Source: Beijerinckiaceae bacterium
GTDB taxonomy: Bacteria; Pseudomonadota; Alphaproteobacteria; Rhizobiales; Beijerinckiaceae
Length of the DNA stretch: 64,000 bases
Direction: 5' to 3'
NCBI GenBank assembly: GCA_027533425.1
Contig: JAPZUD010000004.1
Span: forward strand, 1-64,000
Program-made: the position numbers and the translations under genes
Notes under the pieces: generated by a model
Databases searched by the model: none
What the model saw: only the letters and a program-made list of their open reading frames with translations
Told to the model about the DNA's origin: nothing
Shown: positions 16,169-29,298 of the stretch, piece after piece
How the letters are laid out: each line of letters begins with the position of its first letter
How positions within the stretch are numbered: the first letter of the stretch is position 1

Positions 16169-17830
16169 TCAGGCCTTGGCCGCTTCCCGCAGCGCGGTGA
16201 TCGTCGTGGTCGGGGTGATCGCTTCAGGATCGATCAGGCAATGCAGGATGGAGGGCTTGCCCGAGGCCAGCGCCCGGGCGAAGGCCGGGGCGAATTCCGC
16301 CGTGGTCTCGACCCGCTCGCCATGGCCACCGAAGGCCCGCGCATAGGCGGCGAAATCCGGATTACGCAACGCTGTCGCCGAGACACGGCCCGGATATTCG
16401 CGCTCCTGATGCATCCGGATCGTGCCATACATGCCGTTATCGATGACCAGCACGATGATTGGCAGGTCATATTGCACGGCCGTCGCGAAATCCTGCCCGT
16501 TCATCAGGAAACAGCCATCCCCGGCAAAGGCCACGACGGTCCTGTCCGGGAACAGGCGCTTGGCCCCGACCGCCGCCGGCACGCCATAGCCCATCGAGCC
16601 CGAGGTCGGGGCCGATTGCGTCTGGTACTGGTTGAAACGGTAGAAGCGATGCAACCAGGTCGCGTAATTGCCGGCACCATTGCAGAGGATCGTATCCCGG
16701 GGCAGGGCCTCCCGCAGATGGAGCATGATCTCGCCCATCTGGAGCCGCCCGGGGATCGGCTTCGGCGTGGTCCAGGCGAGGAAACTGGCATGGGCCTCCT
16801 CGGCCTGGCCCTTCCACGGGATCACCCGTGGCGGATGGACGCCCTCGAGCGCCGCCGCGAAACTCGTCGGATCGGCATGGATGGCCTGGGCCGGCGCATA
16901 GACCCGCCCGAGTTCCTCGGCGCCCGGATGGACATGGACCAGCCGGCTGCCATCGCCGGGAATGTCAAACAGGGTATAGCCCTGGCTGGGCATTTCCCCG
17001 ATCCGCGCCCCGACCGCGAGCACGAGATCGGCCTCCCGGATCCGCTTCAGCAGCGCCGGGTTCGGCCCGATCCCGAGATCGCCGGCGAAATTCGGATGAT
17101 CCGCCGGGAACAGCATCTGCCGCCGGAAGCTTACCGCCACCGGCAGTTCGAACCTTTCCGCGAAGCGGGTGACCGTGCGGATCGCTGCCTCGGTCCAGCG
17201 TGTACCGCCCAGCAGCATGACGGGCGATCTCGCGGCCCAGAGCCGCTTCTGGAGTTCCGCCATGGCCGAAAGCGAGGGGGCGGTCTCCGCCGGCGTCACA
17301 TACGGCGCATCCGCCACCTCGGCCATCTCGACCAGCATATCCTCCGGCAGCGCGATCACCACCGGCCCCGGCCGGCCGGACATCGCCACATGAAACGCGC
17401 GCGACAGGATTTCCGGGATCCGCGCCGGATCATCGATTTCCGTCGTCCATTTCGTCATGCTGCCGAAGACGGCACGATAATCCAGTTCCTGGAAGGCGCC
17501 GCGCTCGCGTGCGGAACGCTCGATCTGCCCGACGAACAGGATCATCGGCACGGAATCCTGATGCGCGATATGCACGCCCGGGCTCGCATTGGTCGCCCCG
17601 GGCCCGCGCGTGACGAAGCAGATGCCCGGCCGCCCGGTCAGCCGGCCGACCGTATCGGCCATCATCGCGGCGGAACCTTCCTGCCGGCAGACGGTGACAC
17701 GGATCTCGGCATCATGCAGCGAATCGAGGACAGCGAGATAGCTCTCGCCGGGCACGCAGAAAATGTCGGTGACCTTCTGCCTGGCCAGTTGGTCGACGAG
17801 GATTTGGGCTCCGGTACGCGGCATGGTCAT
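16169..17830 (-). CDS. Acetolactate-synthase-like ThDP-dependent enzyme
   Basis: This 553-residue protein has the three domains of ThDP decarboxylases/synthases. The cofactor-activating Glu is in CRQEGSAAMMA (residue 51). The ThDP/Mg motif runs from GDGCFLMNGQDF (about 437) to DNGMYG (about 464). A FAD/ADP-like middle domain is at about 190-340. It is most like IlvB-type paralogues (GPGATNASPGVHIAHQDSVP) but no small regulatory subunit gene is present. It overlaps the CoA-transferase gene by 4 bp (ATGA), so the two are co-translated. The pairing recalls oxalyl-CoA decarboxylase with formyl-CoA transferase, but the N-terminal motifs of Oxc are absent. The reaction is unknown. Confidence 0.85.
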   Translation of the reverse strand: MTMPRTGAQILVDQLARQKVTDIFCVPGESYLAVLDSLHDAEIRVTVCRQEGSAAMMADTVGRLTGRPGICFVTRGPGATNASPGVHIAHQDSVPMILFVGQIERSARERGAFQELDYRAVFGSMTKWTTEIDDPARIPEILSRAFHVAMSGRPGPVVIALPEDMLVEMAEVADAPYVTPAETAPSLSAMAELQKRLWAARSPVMLLGGTRWTEAAIRTVTRFAERFELPVAVSFRRQMLFPADHPNFAGDLGIGPNPALLKRIREADLVLAVGARIGEMPSQGYTLFDIPGDGSRLVHVHPGAEELGRVYAPAQAIHADPTSFAAALEGVHPPRVIPWKGQAEEAHASFLAWTTPKPIPGRLQMGEIMLHLREALPRDTILCNGAGNYATWLHRFYRFNQYQTQSAPTSGSMGYGVPAAVGAKRLFPDRTVVAFAGDGCFLMNGQDFATAVQYDLPIIVLVIDNGMYGTIRMHQEREYPGRVSATALRNPDFAAYARAFGGHGERVETTAEFAPAFARALASGKPSILHCLIDPEAITPTTTITALREAAKA

Positions 17831-19017
17831 GATTTCCAGTTGGGATCGTCGAGAACATCCCGGGTATGTTCGCCCAGGATAGGGGAGGGGCGATGCGACA
17901 CCTGCGGGACGCCGTCAATCAGGATCGGCGTCCGGACGGTCGGCACATGGCCGGCTTCGGCTTCCGGCCGCGGGAGGTCGATCTTCATCCCGCGGGCAAG
18001 GACCTGCGGATCACCGAAAACCTCGTCCAGCCGGTTGATCGGCCCGGCCGGCACGCCGGCCCGCTCGAGCGCCGCGAGCAGTTCCGCCTTGCCGAACCGC
18101 GCCGTATGCGCCGAGAGCGCCGGCACCAGAACGGCCCTGTGGGCCACGCGGCCGCGATTGGTCGCGTAATCGGGATGGCTGGCGAGATCCTGCGCGCCGA
18201 GCGCCTCGCAGAGCTTGCGGTACTGCCCGTCATTGCCGGTGGCGATGATGATGTAGCCATCGGCGACCGGGAAAACCTCGTAGGGCACGATGTTGGGATG
18301 GGCATTGCCAAGCCGTGTGGGCGCCTTGCCGCCGACAAGATAGTTCATGGCCTGGTTGCCGAGAACCGCGATCTGGCTGTCGAGCAGCGCGCAGTCGATA
18401 TGAGCGCCGCCCCCGCCGGAATCCCGGCGCCGCAGCGCCGAGAGGATCGCCACCGTGGCATACATCCCGGTGAAGATATCGGCCGTGGCATAGCCGGCCT
18501 TGGTCGGCTGCCCGTCCGGCTGGCCGGTAATGTCCATCGCCCCGGCCATGCCCTGGATCAGGAAATCATAGCCGGCGCGCGGCGCATAAGGGCCCTCTTG
18601 CCCGAACCCGGTGATCGAGCAATAGACCAGTGACGGCTTCATCGCGCGCAGCGACTCCGCATCGAGCCCGTATTTTTTCAGCCCTCCGACCTTGAAATTC
18701 TCGACCACCACATCGGCCGCGCCCGCCAGCTGGCGGATCATGGCGATATCGTGCGGGTTTTCGAAATCGGCCTCGATCGAGCGCTTGCCGCGGTTGCAGG
18801 AATGGAAATAGGCCGCGCCAAGATCGCCGCCGCCTTTCGCCGCCACGAAGGGCGGGCCCCAGCTGCGGGTATCGTCTCCGGCGCCCTTGCGCTCGACCTT
18901 GACAACATCGGCGCCAAGATCGGCCAGCAGCTGGCCGATCCAGGGCCCCGCGAGGATGCGGGCCAGTTCGAGGACACGGAGCCCCTCGAGGGGGCGGGGG
19001 GGAGAAGCATGGGTCAT
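17827..19017 (-). CDS. CaiB/BaiF (class III) CoA-transferase
   Basis: This 396-residue enzyme moves CoA between carboxylic acids through an aspartyl-CoA anhydride. The predicted nucleophile is the Asp of GYATADIFTGMYA (residue 180). Other family marks are the N-terminal LEGLRVLELARILAGPW, NRGKRSIEADF and ENFKVGG. The ATG at 19017 fits family starts; the TTG-initiated extension to 19053 does not. It is the first gene of a two-gene unit with the ThDP enzyme. Likely substrates are a carboxylate that is then activated and split or condensed by the partner (inference). Confidence 0.9.
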   Translation of the reverse strand: MTHASPPRPLEGLRVLELARILAGPWIGQLLADLGADVVKVERKGAGDDTRSWGPPFVAAKGGGDLGAAYFHSCNRGKRSIEADFENPHDIAMIRQLAGAADVVVENFKVGGLKKYGLDAESLRAMKPSLVYCSITGFGQEGPYAPRAGYDFLIQGMAGAMDITGQPDGQPTKAGYATADIFTGMYATVAILSALRRRDSGGGGAHIDCALLDSQIAVLGNQAMNYLVGGKAPTRLGNAHPNIVPYEVFPVADGYIIIATGNDGQYRKLCEALGAQDLASHPDYATNRGRVAHRAVLVPALSAHTARFGKAELLAALERAGVPAGPINRLDEVFGDPQVLARGMKIDLPRPEAEAGHVPTVRTPILIDGVPQVSHRPSPILGEHTRDVLDDPNWKS

Positions 19018-19070
19018 GGCTGAAGGAGGACCACACTCCGTGCGCGCCCGCAAGCCTCGAACCGCTCGCC

Positions 19071-19141
19071 TTCCGGGAGGATGGGGCTGTCACGCCGTTC
19101 TCGCCAAGGCGTGAACAAGCGTGTTTTCCCTTTCCGGGAGG
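19071..19141. repeat. Direct repeats and inverted repeat in a divergent promoter region
   Basis: TTCCGGGAGG occurs at 19071-19080 and again at 19132-19141, 61 bp apart. Between them CACGCC (19091-19096) is mirrored by GGCGTG (19108-19113). The block lies between the CoA-transferase gene and the membrane-protein gene. Confidence 0.35.
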
Positions 19142-19193
19142 CTGCAGGCATAACGAATGCGCGGGTCATCGGGGCCCGGAACGGGGGGATCTC

Positions 19194-19832
19194 ATGAACG
19201 CTTCGACCATGCCGGCTGCCACGCGGGCCATCACCATTCCGGGGATCCGCACCCTGATCAACCTTGCCCTCGGCGGCCTTGCAGGTCTTCTGATCTGGGA
19301 GATATGGGCGCGCGTCCTGACCAAGGCGGTGCTGGGCTATCCGCTCGAGCCTGCCGGGCTGATCGATGCCATCTTCCAGCATAATCTCGGCTTGTCGGTG
19401 AACTACTACCTGCGCGAGATGCTGCATTATGCCGTCGGCATCATCGGCTATCCGGTGCTCTATTTCGTGATCTCCCGTCATCTGAAGAACTGGAGCCTCG
19501 TTCTCGATGCGATCGTCTTCCTGACCTTCAGCCTCGGCGTGGCCTTCTACTTCGCCAAGGGTGTCGGCACGCTCTGGCATTTCGCCTTCTGGGTCATTGT
19601 CAGCCTCTTCATCGCGACGCGCTTCATCAACCGCAATGGACGGCTGCGCGATTCGATCGCCTGGGGCACCTTCACCTGGCTCAACGCGCTCGGCCTTATG
19701 GCGCCCCTCGGCGGCCTGTCCTTCTATCTGCTCGGCGAAGGGGGAGAACTGTCCTTCATGAGTTTCGCGGGCCACGTGATCTATGGCGCCGTGGCGGCCT
19801 GGATCTTCGAGGCCCGCGAGAGCCGGAGCTGA
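19194..19832 (+). CDS. Hypothetical integral membrane protein
   Basis: I do not recognise this 212-residue protein. It has five or six likely membrane helices (about 19-42, 75-94, 102-122, 124-143, 157-175 and 188-205) separated by short loops, with charged residues in the loops (SRHLKNWS, RFINRNGRLRDS). The start ATG has a clear GGGGGA 5 bp upstream. It stands alone between the CoA-transferase gene (divergent) and the aldehyde dehydrogenase gene (convergent, 14 bp apart). It resembles small uncharacterised YagU-like membrane proteins in size and layout, but this is only an impression. Confidence 0.75.
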   Translation: MNASTMPAATRAITIPGIRTLINLALGGLAGLLIWEIWARVLTKAVLGYPLEPAGLIDAIFQHNLGLSVNYYLREMLHYAVGIIGYPVLYFVISRHLKNWSLVLDAIVFLTFSLGVAFYFAKGVGTLWHFAFWVIVSLFIATRFINRNGRLRDSIAWGTFTWLNALGLMAPLGGLSFYLLGEGGELSFMSFAGHVIYGAVAAWIFEARESRS

Positions 19833-19846
19833 GCGCGCAGGGCGGA

Positions 19847-21412
<1,566 letters not shown>

Positions 21413-21643
21413 GCGGGTTTTCCCTGAATGGCCGGCAGGCCTTGGCGCTGCCGGCAGATCGTGATTTGGCCCGACGCTAGACCAAGCCCTCGGGCAGGGG
21501 AATGCCTTCTTTCGCGGATTTTCGCACCGCAACGGGAGAATTCACTTTGAAACCCCGGCGAAACACGCGAAGAAACGGGGAATCATCCCTCCTTCCCGAT
21601 TGGCCCGGTCCAGCCGGGCGAAATGTCCCGGGCAGAAATTCCC

Positions 21644-22828
21644 ATGACGGATACAGCCGATATCGTGATTGCCGGAGGCGCCGTGATCGGCTCCTCCATC
21701 GCCTGGCATCTCGCCACCCATCCCGGATTCAAGGGCCGGATCGTTGTGGTCGAGCCGGACCCGACCTACCAGTTCTCGGCTTCGGCCCTTTCCGCCGGTT
21801 CCATCCGGCAGCAATTCTCCCAGCCGGTGAATATCGCCATCTCGCTCTACGGGATCGGTTTCCTGCGGGAGATCGGCGAGCGGCTCGCCGTTGATGGCGA
21901 GAAACCGGAAATCGGCCTGCACGAGGGCGGTTATCTCTATCTCGGCACCGAGGCCGCCCGCGGCGTCTTCGAGGCCAACAATGGCGACCAGACCCGCCTC
22001 GGCGCCCGCATCGCCCTGCTTGACCCCGAGGCGCTGGCCGCACGCTTCCCCTATCTTTCGACGGAGGATGTCGCAATCGGCTCGCTCGGCCTGTCCGGCG
22101 AGGGCTGGTTCGATGGCTATGGCCTGATGCAGGCCTTCCGGAAGGCCGCCCGGGCGGCCGGCGTCACCTACCGGCAGGCCCGTGTCACCGGCCTGCAGCG
22201 CGAGGGCGACCGGATTACCGGCGCCACGCTGGAGACGGGCGAAACGCTGGCCTGTGGGGTGTTTGTCAACGCGGCCGGCGCTTCCGGTGCCCGACTCCTG
22301 TGCGAGAAGGCCGGTTTTCCGGTGCCGGTCTATGCCAAGAAGCGCACGGTCTTTTCTTTCGCTGCGAAGGGCAGCTTCCCGGATCATCCGCTGATCATCG
22401 ACACGACCGGCGTCTGGTGGCGGCCGGAAGGCACGGGGTTCATTACCGGTTATTCCCCGGACGAGCCCGAGCCGGTGGATTTCGCCCAGGATTTCGAGGT
22501 GGACTGGCCGCTCTTCGACGAGGTGATCTGGCCCGCCCTTGCCACGCGCATCCCGGCTTTCGAGGCCATCCGGCCGGGCCGCGCCTGGGCCGGTCATTAC
22601 GACATGAACCTGCTCGACCATAACGCCGTGGTCGGACGTCTCGGCGATCTCGCGAATGCCTATCTTGCCTGCGGCTTTTCCGGCCACGGCCTCCAGCAAT
22701 CGCCTGCGGTCGGGCGCGGTCTGGCCGAGCTGATCGTCGAGGGTGGCTACCGCAGCCTGGATCTCGGCGATCTCGGCTTTGCCCGTCTCGCGGAGAACCG
22801 CCCACTGCTTGAACGCAACGTGATCTGA
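21644..22828 (+). CDS. FAD-dependent amino-acid oxidase/dehydrogenase (DAO family)
   Basis: This 394-residue protein starts with the dinucleotide-binding motif (ADIVIAGGAVIGSSIAWHLA) and ends with the DAO C-terminal half (AYLACGFSGHGLQQSPAVGRGLAELI). It resembles sarcosine-oxidase/glycine-oxidase-like proteins that oxidise secondary or D-amino acids. The ATG at 21644 (MTDTADIV) is preferred over 21623 because the FAD motif then begins at the usual distance. It is divergent from the ALDH7-like gene, so a joint role in oxidising a cyclic amino acid such as pipecolate is a reasonable inference. No electron-transfer partner is adjacent. Confidence 0.85.
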   Translation: MTDTADIVIAGGAVIGSSIAWHLATHPGFKGRIVVVEPDPTYQFSASALSAGSIRQQFSQPVNIAISLYGIGFLREIGERLAVDGEKPEIGLHEGGYLYLGTEAARGVFEANNGDQTRLGARIALLDPEALAARFPYLSTEDVAIGSLGLSGEGWFDGYGLMQAFRKAARAAGVTYRQARVTGLQREGDRITGATLETGETLACGVFVNAAGASGARLLCEKAGFPVPVYAKKRTVFSFAAKGSFPDHPLIIDTTGVWWRPEGTGFITGYSPDEPEPVDFAQDFEVDWPLFDEVIWPALATRIPAFEAIRPGRAWAGHYDMNLLDHNAVVGRLGDLANAYLACGFSGHGLQQSPAVGRGLAELIVEGGYRSLDLGDLGFARLAENRPLLERNVI

Positions 22829-22943
22829 TCCGGATTCATCCCCAGCCATCGGATTTTTGCATGCATTACATGTCGAAATCGCAAGGCTGACCGGGTCGAC
22901 TCCGCCCCTTTCCTTCGCGAAGAGGCATGACGCGCTGCAAAAA

Positions 22944-22964
22944 ACGCGCAATCATGCTGCGCGT
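22944..22964 (+). promoter_or_regulatory. Leader hairpin in front of pyruvate carboxylase
   Basis: ACGCGCA (22944-22950) pairs perfectly with TGCGCGT (22958-22964) over a 7-nt loop, directly upstream of the GGGGGAG ribosome site of pyc (ATG at 22981). It could affect translation; no T-run follows. Confidence 0.4.
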
Positions 22965-22980
22965 CCCGGGGGAGTTGCTC

Positions 22981-26454
<3,474 letters not shown>

Positions 26455-26457
26455 CCC

Positions 26458-26485
26458 TTTTTGCGATTGACAGCGCTGGCAAAAA
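26458..26485. repeat. A/T-rich inverted repeat after pyc
   Basis: TTTTTGC (26458-26464) is mirrored by GCAAAAA (26479-26485) with a 14-bp spacer holding TTGACA (26467-26472). It is the only gap between pyc and the next gene and may hold the promoter of the SAF-domain dehydrogenase; no convincing -10 was seen. Confidence 0.35.
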
Positions 26486-26540
26486 ACCGTCCCTCGGCAG
26501 GAAAGGGCAACAACAATGCCCGGGGACGCTTGGGGATATC

Positions 26541-27878
26541 ATGACGATGCGACAGGCGCCGGCAATCGCGGCGCGCGGGCTTGCGGCGGATCTCGCGGCC
26601 CGGGAGCAATCCGGCCAGCCGATCCGCGTCGGGGTGATCGGCTGCGGCGAGATGGGGACCGATCTCGTCACCCAGGTTGCCCGGATGCAGGGCATGCGGA
26701 TCGGAGCGATCGTGGATCGGTCCGGCCGGAACGCGCAGGAGGCGATCCGCATCGCCCGGCTGCCGGAAACCCTGGGTATTCCCGTCGACGGTCTTCCGGC
26801 GTTGGACCGCGCCATCGAGTCCGGGGGCATCGCGATTATCGACGATGCCCACACCATGCTGCGCAGCGGCCTCATTGATGTCGTGATCGACGCGACCGGC
26901 CGCCCGGCTGCCGGGGCGGAACTCGGCCGGGCTACAATCCGCCAGGGCAAGCACCTCGTCATGATGAATGTCGAGGCCGATGTGACGATCGGCCCCCTGC
27001 TCAAGCGCGAGGCCGATCAGGCCGGCATCGTCTATACGATCGGCGCCGGCGACGAACCGACCGCCACGATGGAGCTGATCAATTTCGCCACCGCCCTCGG
27101 CTATCCGGTGATCGCTGCCGGCAAGGGCAAGAACAACCCCTTCAACCCGGATGCCGTGCCGGATGATTACCGGGCCGAGGCCGAGCGCCGGAACATGAAT
27201 CCGCGCATGCTGGTCGAGTTCGTCGATGGCTCCAAGACGATGGTGGAAATGGCGGCTATCGCCAATGCCACCGGCCTCACCATCGATGTGCCGGGCATGC
27301 ACGGGCCGGAAGCCACCCTCGCCATGCTCGAGAAGGTTCTGGTGCCCAAGGCCGATGGCGGCATCCTCACCCGCAAGGGCGTGGTGGACTACACGGTGGG
27401 CAAGGGCGTCGCGCCGGGCGTCTTCATCGTCGTCGAGATGGACCATCCGCGCCTCTGCGAACGGATGCATGATCTGAAAATGGGCGGCGAGGGTCCCTAT
27501 TACACCTTCTATCGCCCGCATCACCTTACCAGCCTCGAAGTCCCGCTCTCGGCCGCGCGGGCGGTGCTGTACGGGGAGGCGGAGATGTTCCCGCTGCCGG
27601 TCCCGAGCGCCGAGGTCTGTGCCCGGGCCAAGCGGGCTTTGGCACCCGGCGAACGGCTCGATGCGATCGGCGAGACCTGCTACCGCTCCTTCACCCTCAC
27701 GGTCGCCGATGCCCGTGCCGCCCGCGCCTGGCCGGTCGGCATGCTCCATGGCGGGACGGTCACCGCCCCGATCGCCAAGGGCGAGCTGATCACGCGGGAC
27801 AAGGTCACCCTGCCGGCGGATTCCGTGCTGCTGCAGATGCGCACCGAGATGGACGCCCTCATCTGGGGGGCGGCATGA
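26541..27878 (+). CDS. Homoserine-dehydrogenase-like oxidoreductase with C-terminal SAF domain
   Basis: This 445-residue protein has an N-terminal Rossmann fold (RVGVIGCGEMGTDLV, about residues 30-45), a homoserine-dehydrogenase-like middle (IDATGRPAAGAELG, YTIGAGDEPTATMELINFA) and a C-terminal SAF domain (about 375-440, MLHGGTVTAPIAKGELITRDKV) of the type found in sialic-acid synthase, altronate dehydratase and flagellar FlgA. Family members are called predicted homoserine dehydrogenases with SAF domain, but few have known substrates. GGGG precedes the ATG at 26541. Its stop overlaps the start of a TauE-type exporter (ATGA), so the enzyme and the exporter probably serve the same compound, perhaps a hydroxy-acid or sulfonate (inference). 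Confidence 0.82.
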   Translation: MTMRQAPAIAARGLAADLAAREQSGQPIRVGVIGCGEMGTDLVTQVARMQGMRIGAIVDRSGRNAQEAIRIARLPETLGIPVDGLPALDRAIESGGIAIIDDAHTMLRSGLIDVVIDATGRPAAGAELGRATIRQGKHLVMMNVEADVTIGPLLKREADQAGIVYTIGAGDEPTATMELINFATALGYPVIAAGKGKNNPFNPDAVPDDYRAEAERRNMNPRMLVEFVDGSKTMVEMAAIANATGLTIDVPGMHGPEATLAMLEKVLVPKADGGILTRKGVVDYTVGKGVAPGVFIVVEMDHPRLCERMHDLKMGGEGPYYTFYRPHHLTSLEVPLSAARAVLYGEAEMFPLPVPSAEVCARAKRALAPGERLDAIGETCYRSFTLTVADARAARAWPVGMLHGGTVTAPIAKGELITRDKVTLPADSVLLQMRTEMDALIWGAA

Positions 27879-28636
27879 TCTTCCTGCCGCCGGGCATCGA
27901 TCTGGCCACGGCCCTGCTGCTGATCGGCGTCTCGTTCTTCACCTCCGCGCTCACCGCGGCGTTCGGCATCGGCGGGGGTGTGGCGATGCTGGGTGCGCTG
28001 GCCGGGACGGTCGCGCCGAATGTCGTGATCGCTGTCCATGGCGTGGTACAGGTCGGCTCGAATCTCGGCCGGGCCATCCTCCAGCGCAAGCATGCCCACT
28101 GGCCTGCTGTCGCGCGGTTCCTCGTCGGTGCGCTGATCGGCGTGGCACTGGGCGCATGGCTCTTCGTCAGCCTGCCCGAGCGGTTCCTTCTCGGCATGCT
28201 CGGCGTTTTCATCCTGGCGATGGTCTGGGTGCCGAAGCCGCAGATCCCGGGGCTTTCTTCCGCCGGACTGGTCGTCGGAGGGGGCTTCGCCTCGGTGCTG
28301 ACCATGTTCGTCGGGGCCACAGGACCCTTCGTCCAGGCGCTGCTGCTGCCGCTCAAGCTCGACCGGAAGGGCCTGATTGCCACGCATGCCGTGATGATGA
28401 CGGTTCAGCACCTGCTCAAGGTGATCGCCTTCAGCCTGATCGGCGTGGCGCTCATGCCCTGGCTGCCCCTGATCGCGGCGATGATCGTCAGCGGCTTTGT
28501 CGGTACCGTGATGGGCACGCGGTTGCTGGAAAAAATGCCGGAGCGCCTGTTCCAGACGATCCTGAAGATCGTGCTCACCGTGATCGCGCTGGATCTGCTT
28601 CGCCGGGCCGCCGGCTTGCGCATTCCCGGTTTTTGA
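27875..28636 (+). CDS. TauE/SafE-family membrane exporter
   Basis: This 253-residue protein has about eight membrane segments in two repeats, each beginning with a Gly-rich signature (ALTAAFGIGGGVAMLGALAG near residue 27; LVVGGGFASVLTMFVGATGPF near 130). Members export sulfite, sulfoacetate or other organic anions, or import them. It is translationally coupled to the SAF-domain dehydrogenase upstream (4-bp overlap). Its stop is directly adjacent to the stop of the convergent DsbA-like gene. The substrate is unknown. Confidence 0.87.
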   Translation: MIFLPPGIDLATALLLIGVSFFTSALTAAFGIGGGVAMLGALAGTVAPNVVIAVHGVVQVGSNLGRAILQRKHAHWPAVARFLVGALIGVALGAWLFVSLPERFLLGMLGVFILAMVWVPKPQIPGLSSAGLVVGGGFASVLTMFVGATGPFVQALLLPLKLDRKGLIATHAVMMTVQHLLKVIAFSLIGVALMPWLPLIAAMIVSGFVGTVMGTRLLEKMPERLFQTILKIVLTVIALDLLRRAAGLRIPGF

Positions 28637-29275
28637 TCAGGCGCAGCGCGTCTTCTCGCATTGGCGCCAGGCCTCGACCGCCTTCTGCTTGGCCTTGCGA
28701 TCGAGGAAGCCGGTATAACCTTCCTTCCCCACGAGGTAGGAGGGCGTCGCCTGGAAGCCGAGGGTCGAGCCGAGCTGCGACGCTGCCCGCATCGCGGCGG
28801 TTACGGCATCCGAATCCGCATCGTCCAGCAACCGCTTGCGATCGATGCCGAAGCTTCCCGCCACATCGAGCGCGACCATGCCGTCGATCGTGCCGCGGCG
28901 CTTGAACAGGGCCTCGTGGAAATCGAGATAGCGATCGGCCTTCTGGCGCGAGAAGGCCAGGGCCACCCGCGTCGCGCTGATCGACGGGATGCCGAGCACG
29001 GCATAATTGACCAGCACAACCGCAAGGTCCTTGTTCGCCTTGATCAGGGCGCGGGAATCCACCGATGTCCGCCGGCACCAGCCGCAATTATAGTCGAAGA
29101 ATTCATAAAGCCGGATATCGGCATTGCGCGGGCCCAGTGTCACCGCGCCCTGCAAGCGCTCGAGATTGGCGATCAGTTCGACCGGAACCGGATAGAATTC
29201 CGGTTCGTTCCCTTGCGCAAGGGCTACAGCCGGCAGGCCGGCAAGGCCAGCCACAACCAAGCGACGGGAGATCAT
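28637..29275 (-). CDS. DsbA-family thiol oxidoreductase, periplasmic
   Basis: This 212-residue protein begins with a short signal peptide (MISRRLVVAGLAGLPAVALAQG). The mature thioredoxin-like domain has the redox motif FDYNCGWCRRT (CGWC, Cys64 and Cys67) and a cis-Pro in QATPSYLVG. A helical insert (about 95-150) is typical of the DsbA/DsbG-like group named 27-kDa outer-membrane-type or Com1-like. It likely forms or isomerises disulfides in exported proteins. It is the last gene of the fab transcription unit, 23 bp after fabI, though functional linkage to fatty-acid synthesis is not evident. The final CEKTRCA pair of Cys could be structural. Confidence 0.88.
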   Translation of the reverse strand: MISRRLVVAGLAGLPAVALAQGNEPEFYPVPVELIANLERLQGAVTLGPRNADIRLYEFFDYNCGWCRRTSVDSRALIKANKDLAVVLVNYAVLGIPSISATRVALAFSRQKADRYLDFHEALFKRRGTIDGMVALDVAGSFGIDRKRLLDDADSDAVTAAMRAASQLGSTLGFQATPSYLVGKEGYTGFLDRKAKQKAVEAWRQCEKTRCA

Positions 29276-29298
29276 GCTCTGCCTCCTTCCGGCCGGAC

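Noticed and set aside
14015-18169. Open frame of 1384 codons on the plus strand opposite PBP1A and the ThDP enzyme genes
   Set aside because: It runs antisense to well-recognised genes, is Arg/Gly/Asp/His-rich, and shows no domain; it is a product of high G+C content.
16169-19017. Oxalate degradation pair (oxalyl-CoA decarboxylase and formyl-CoA transferase)
   Set aside because: The ThDP protein lacks the Oxc N-terminal and ADP-site motifs as I know them and looks IlvB-like; the CoA-transferase is a general CaiB type.
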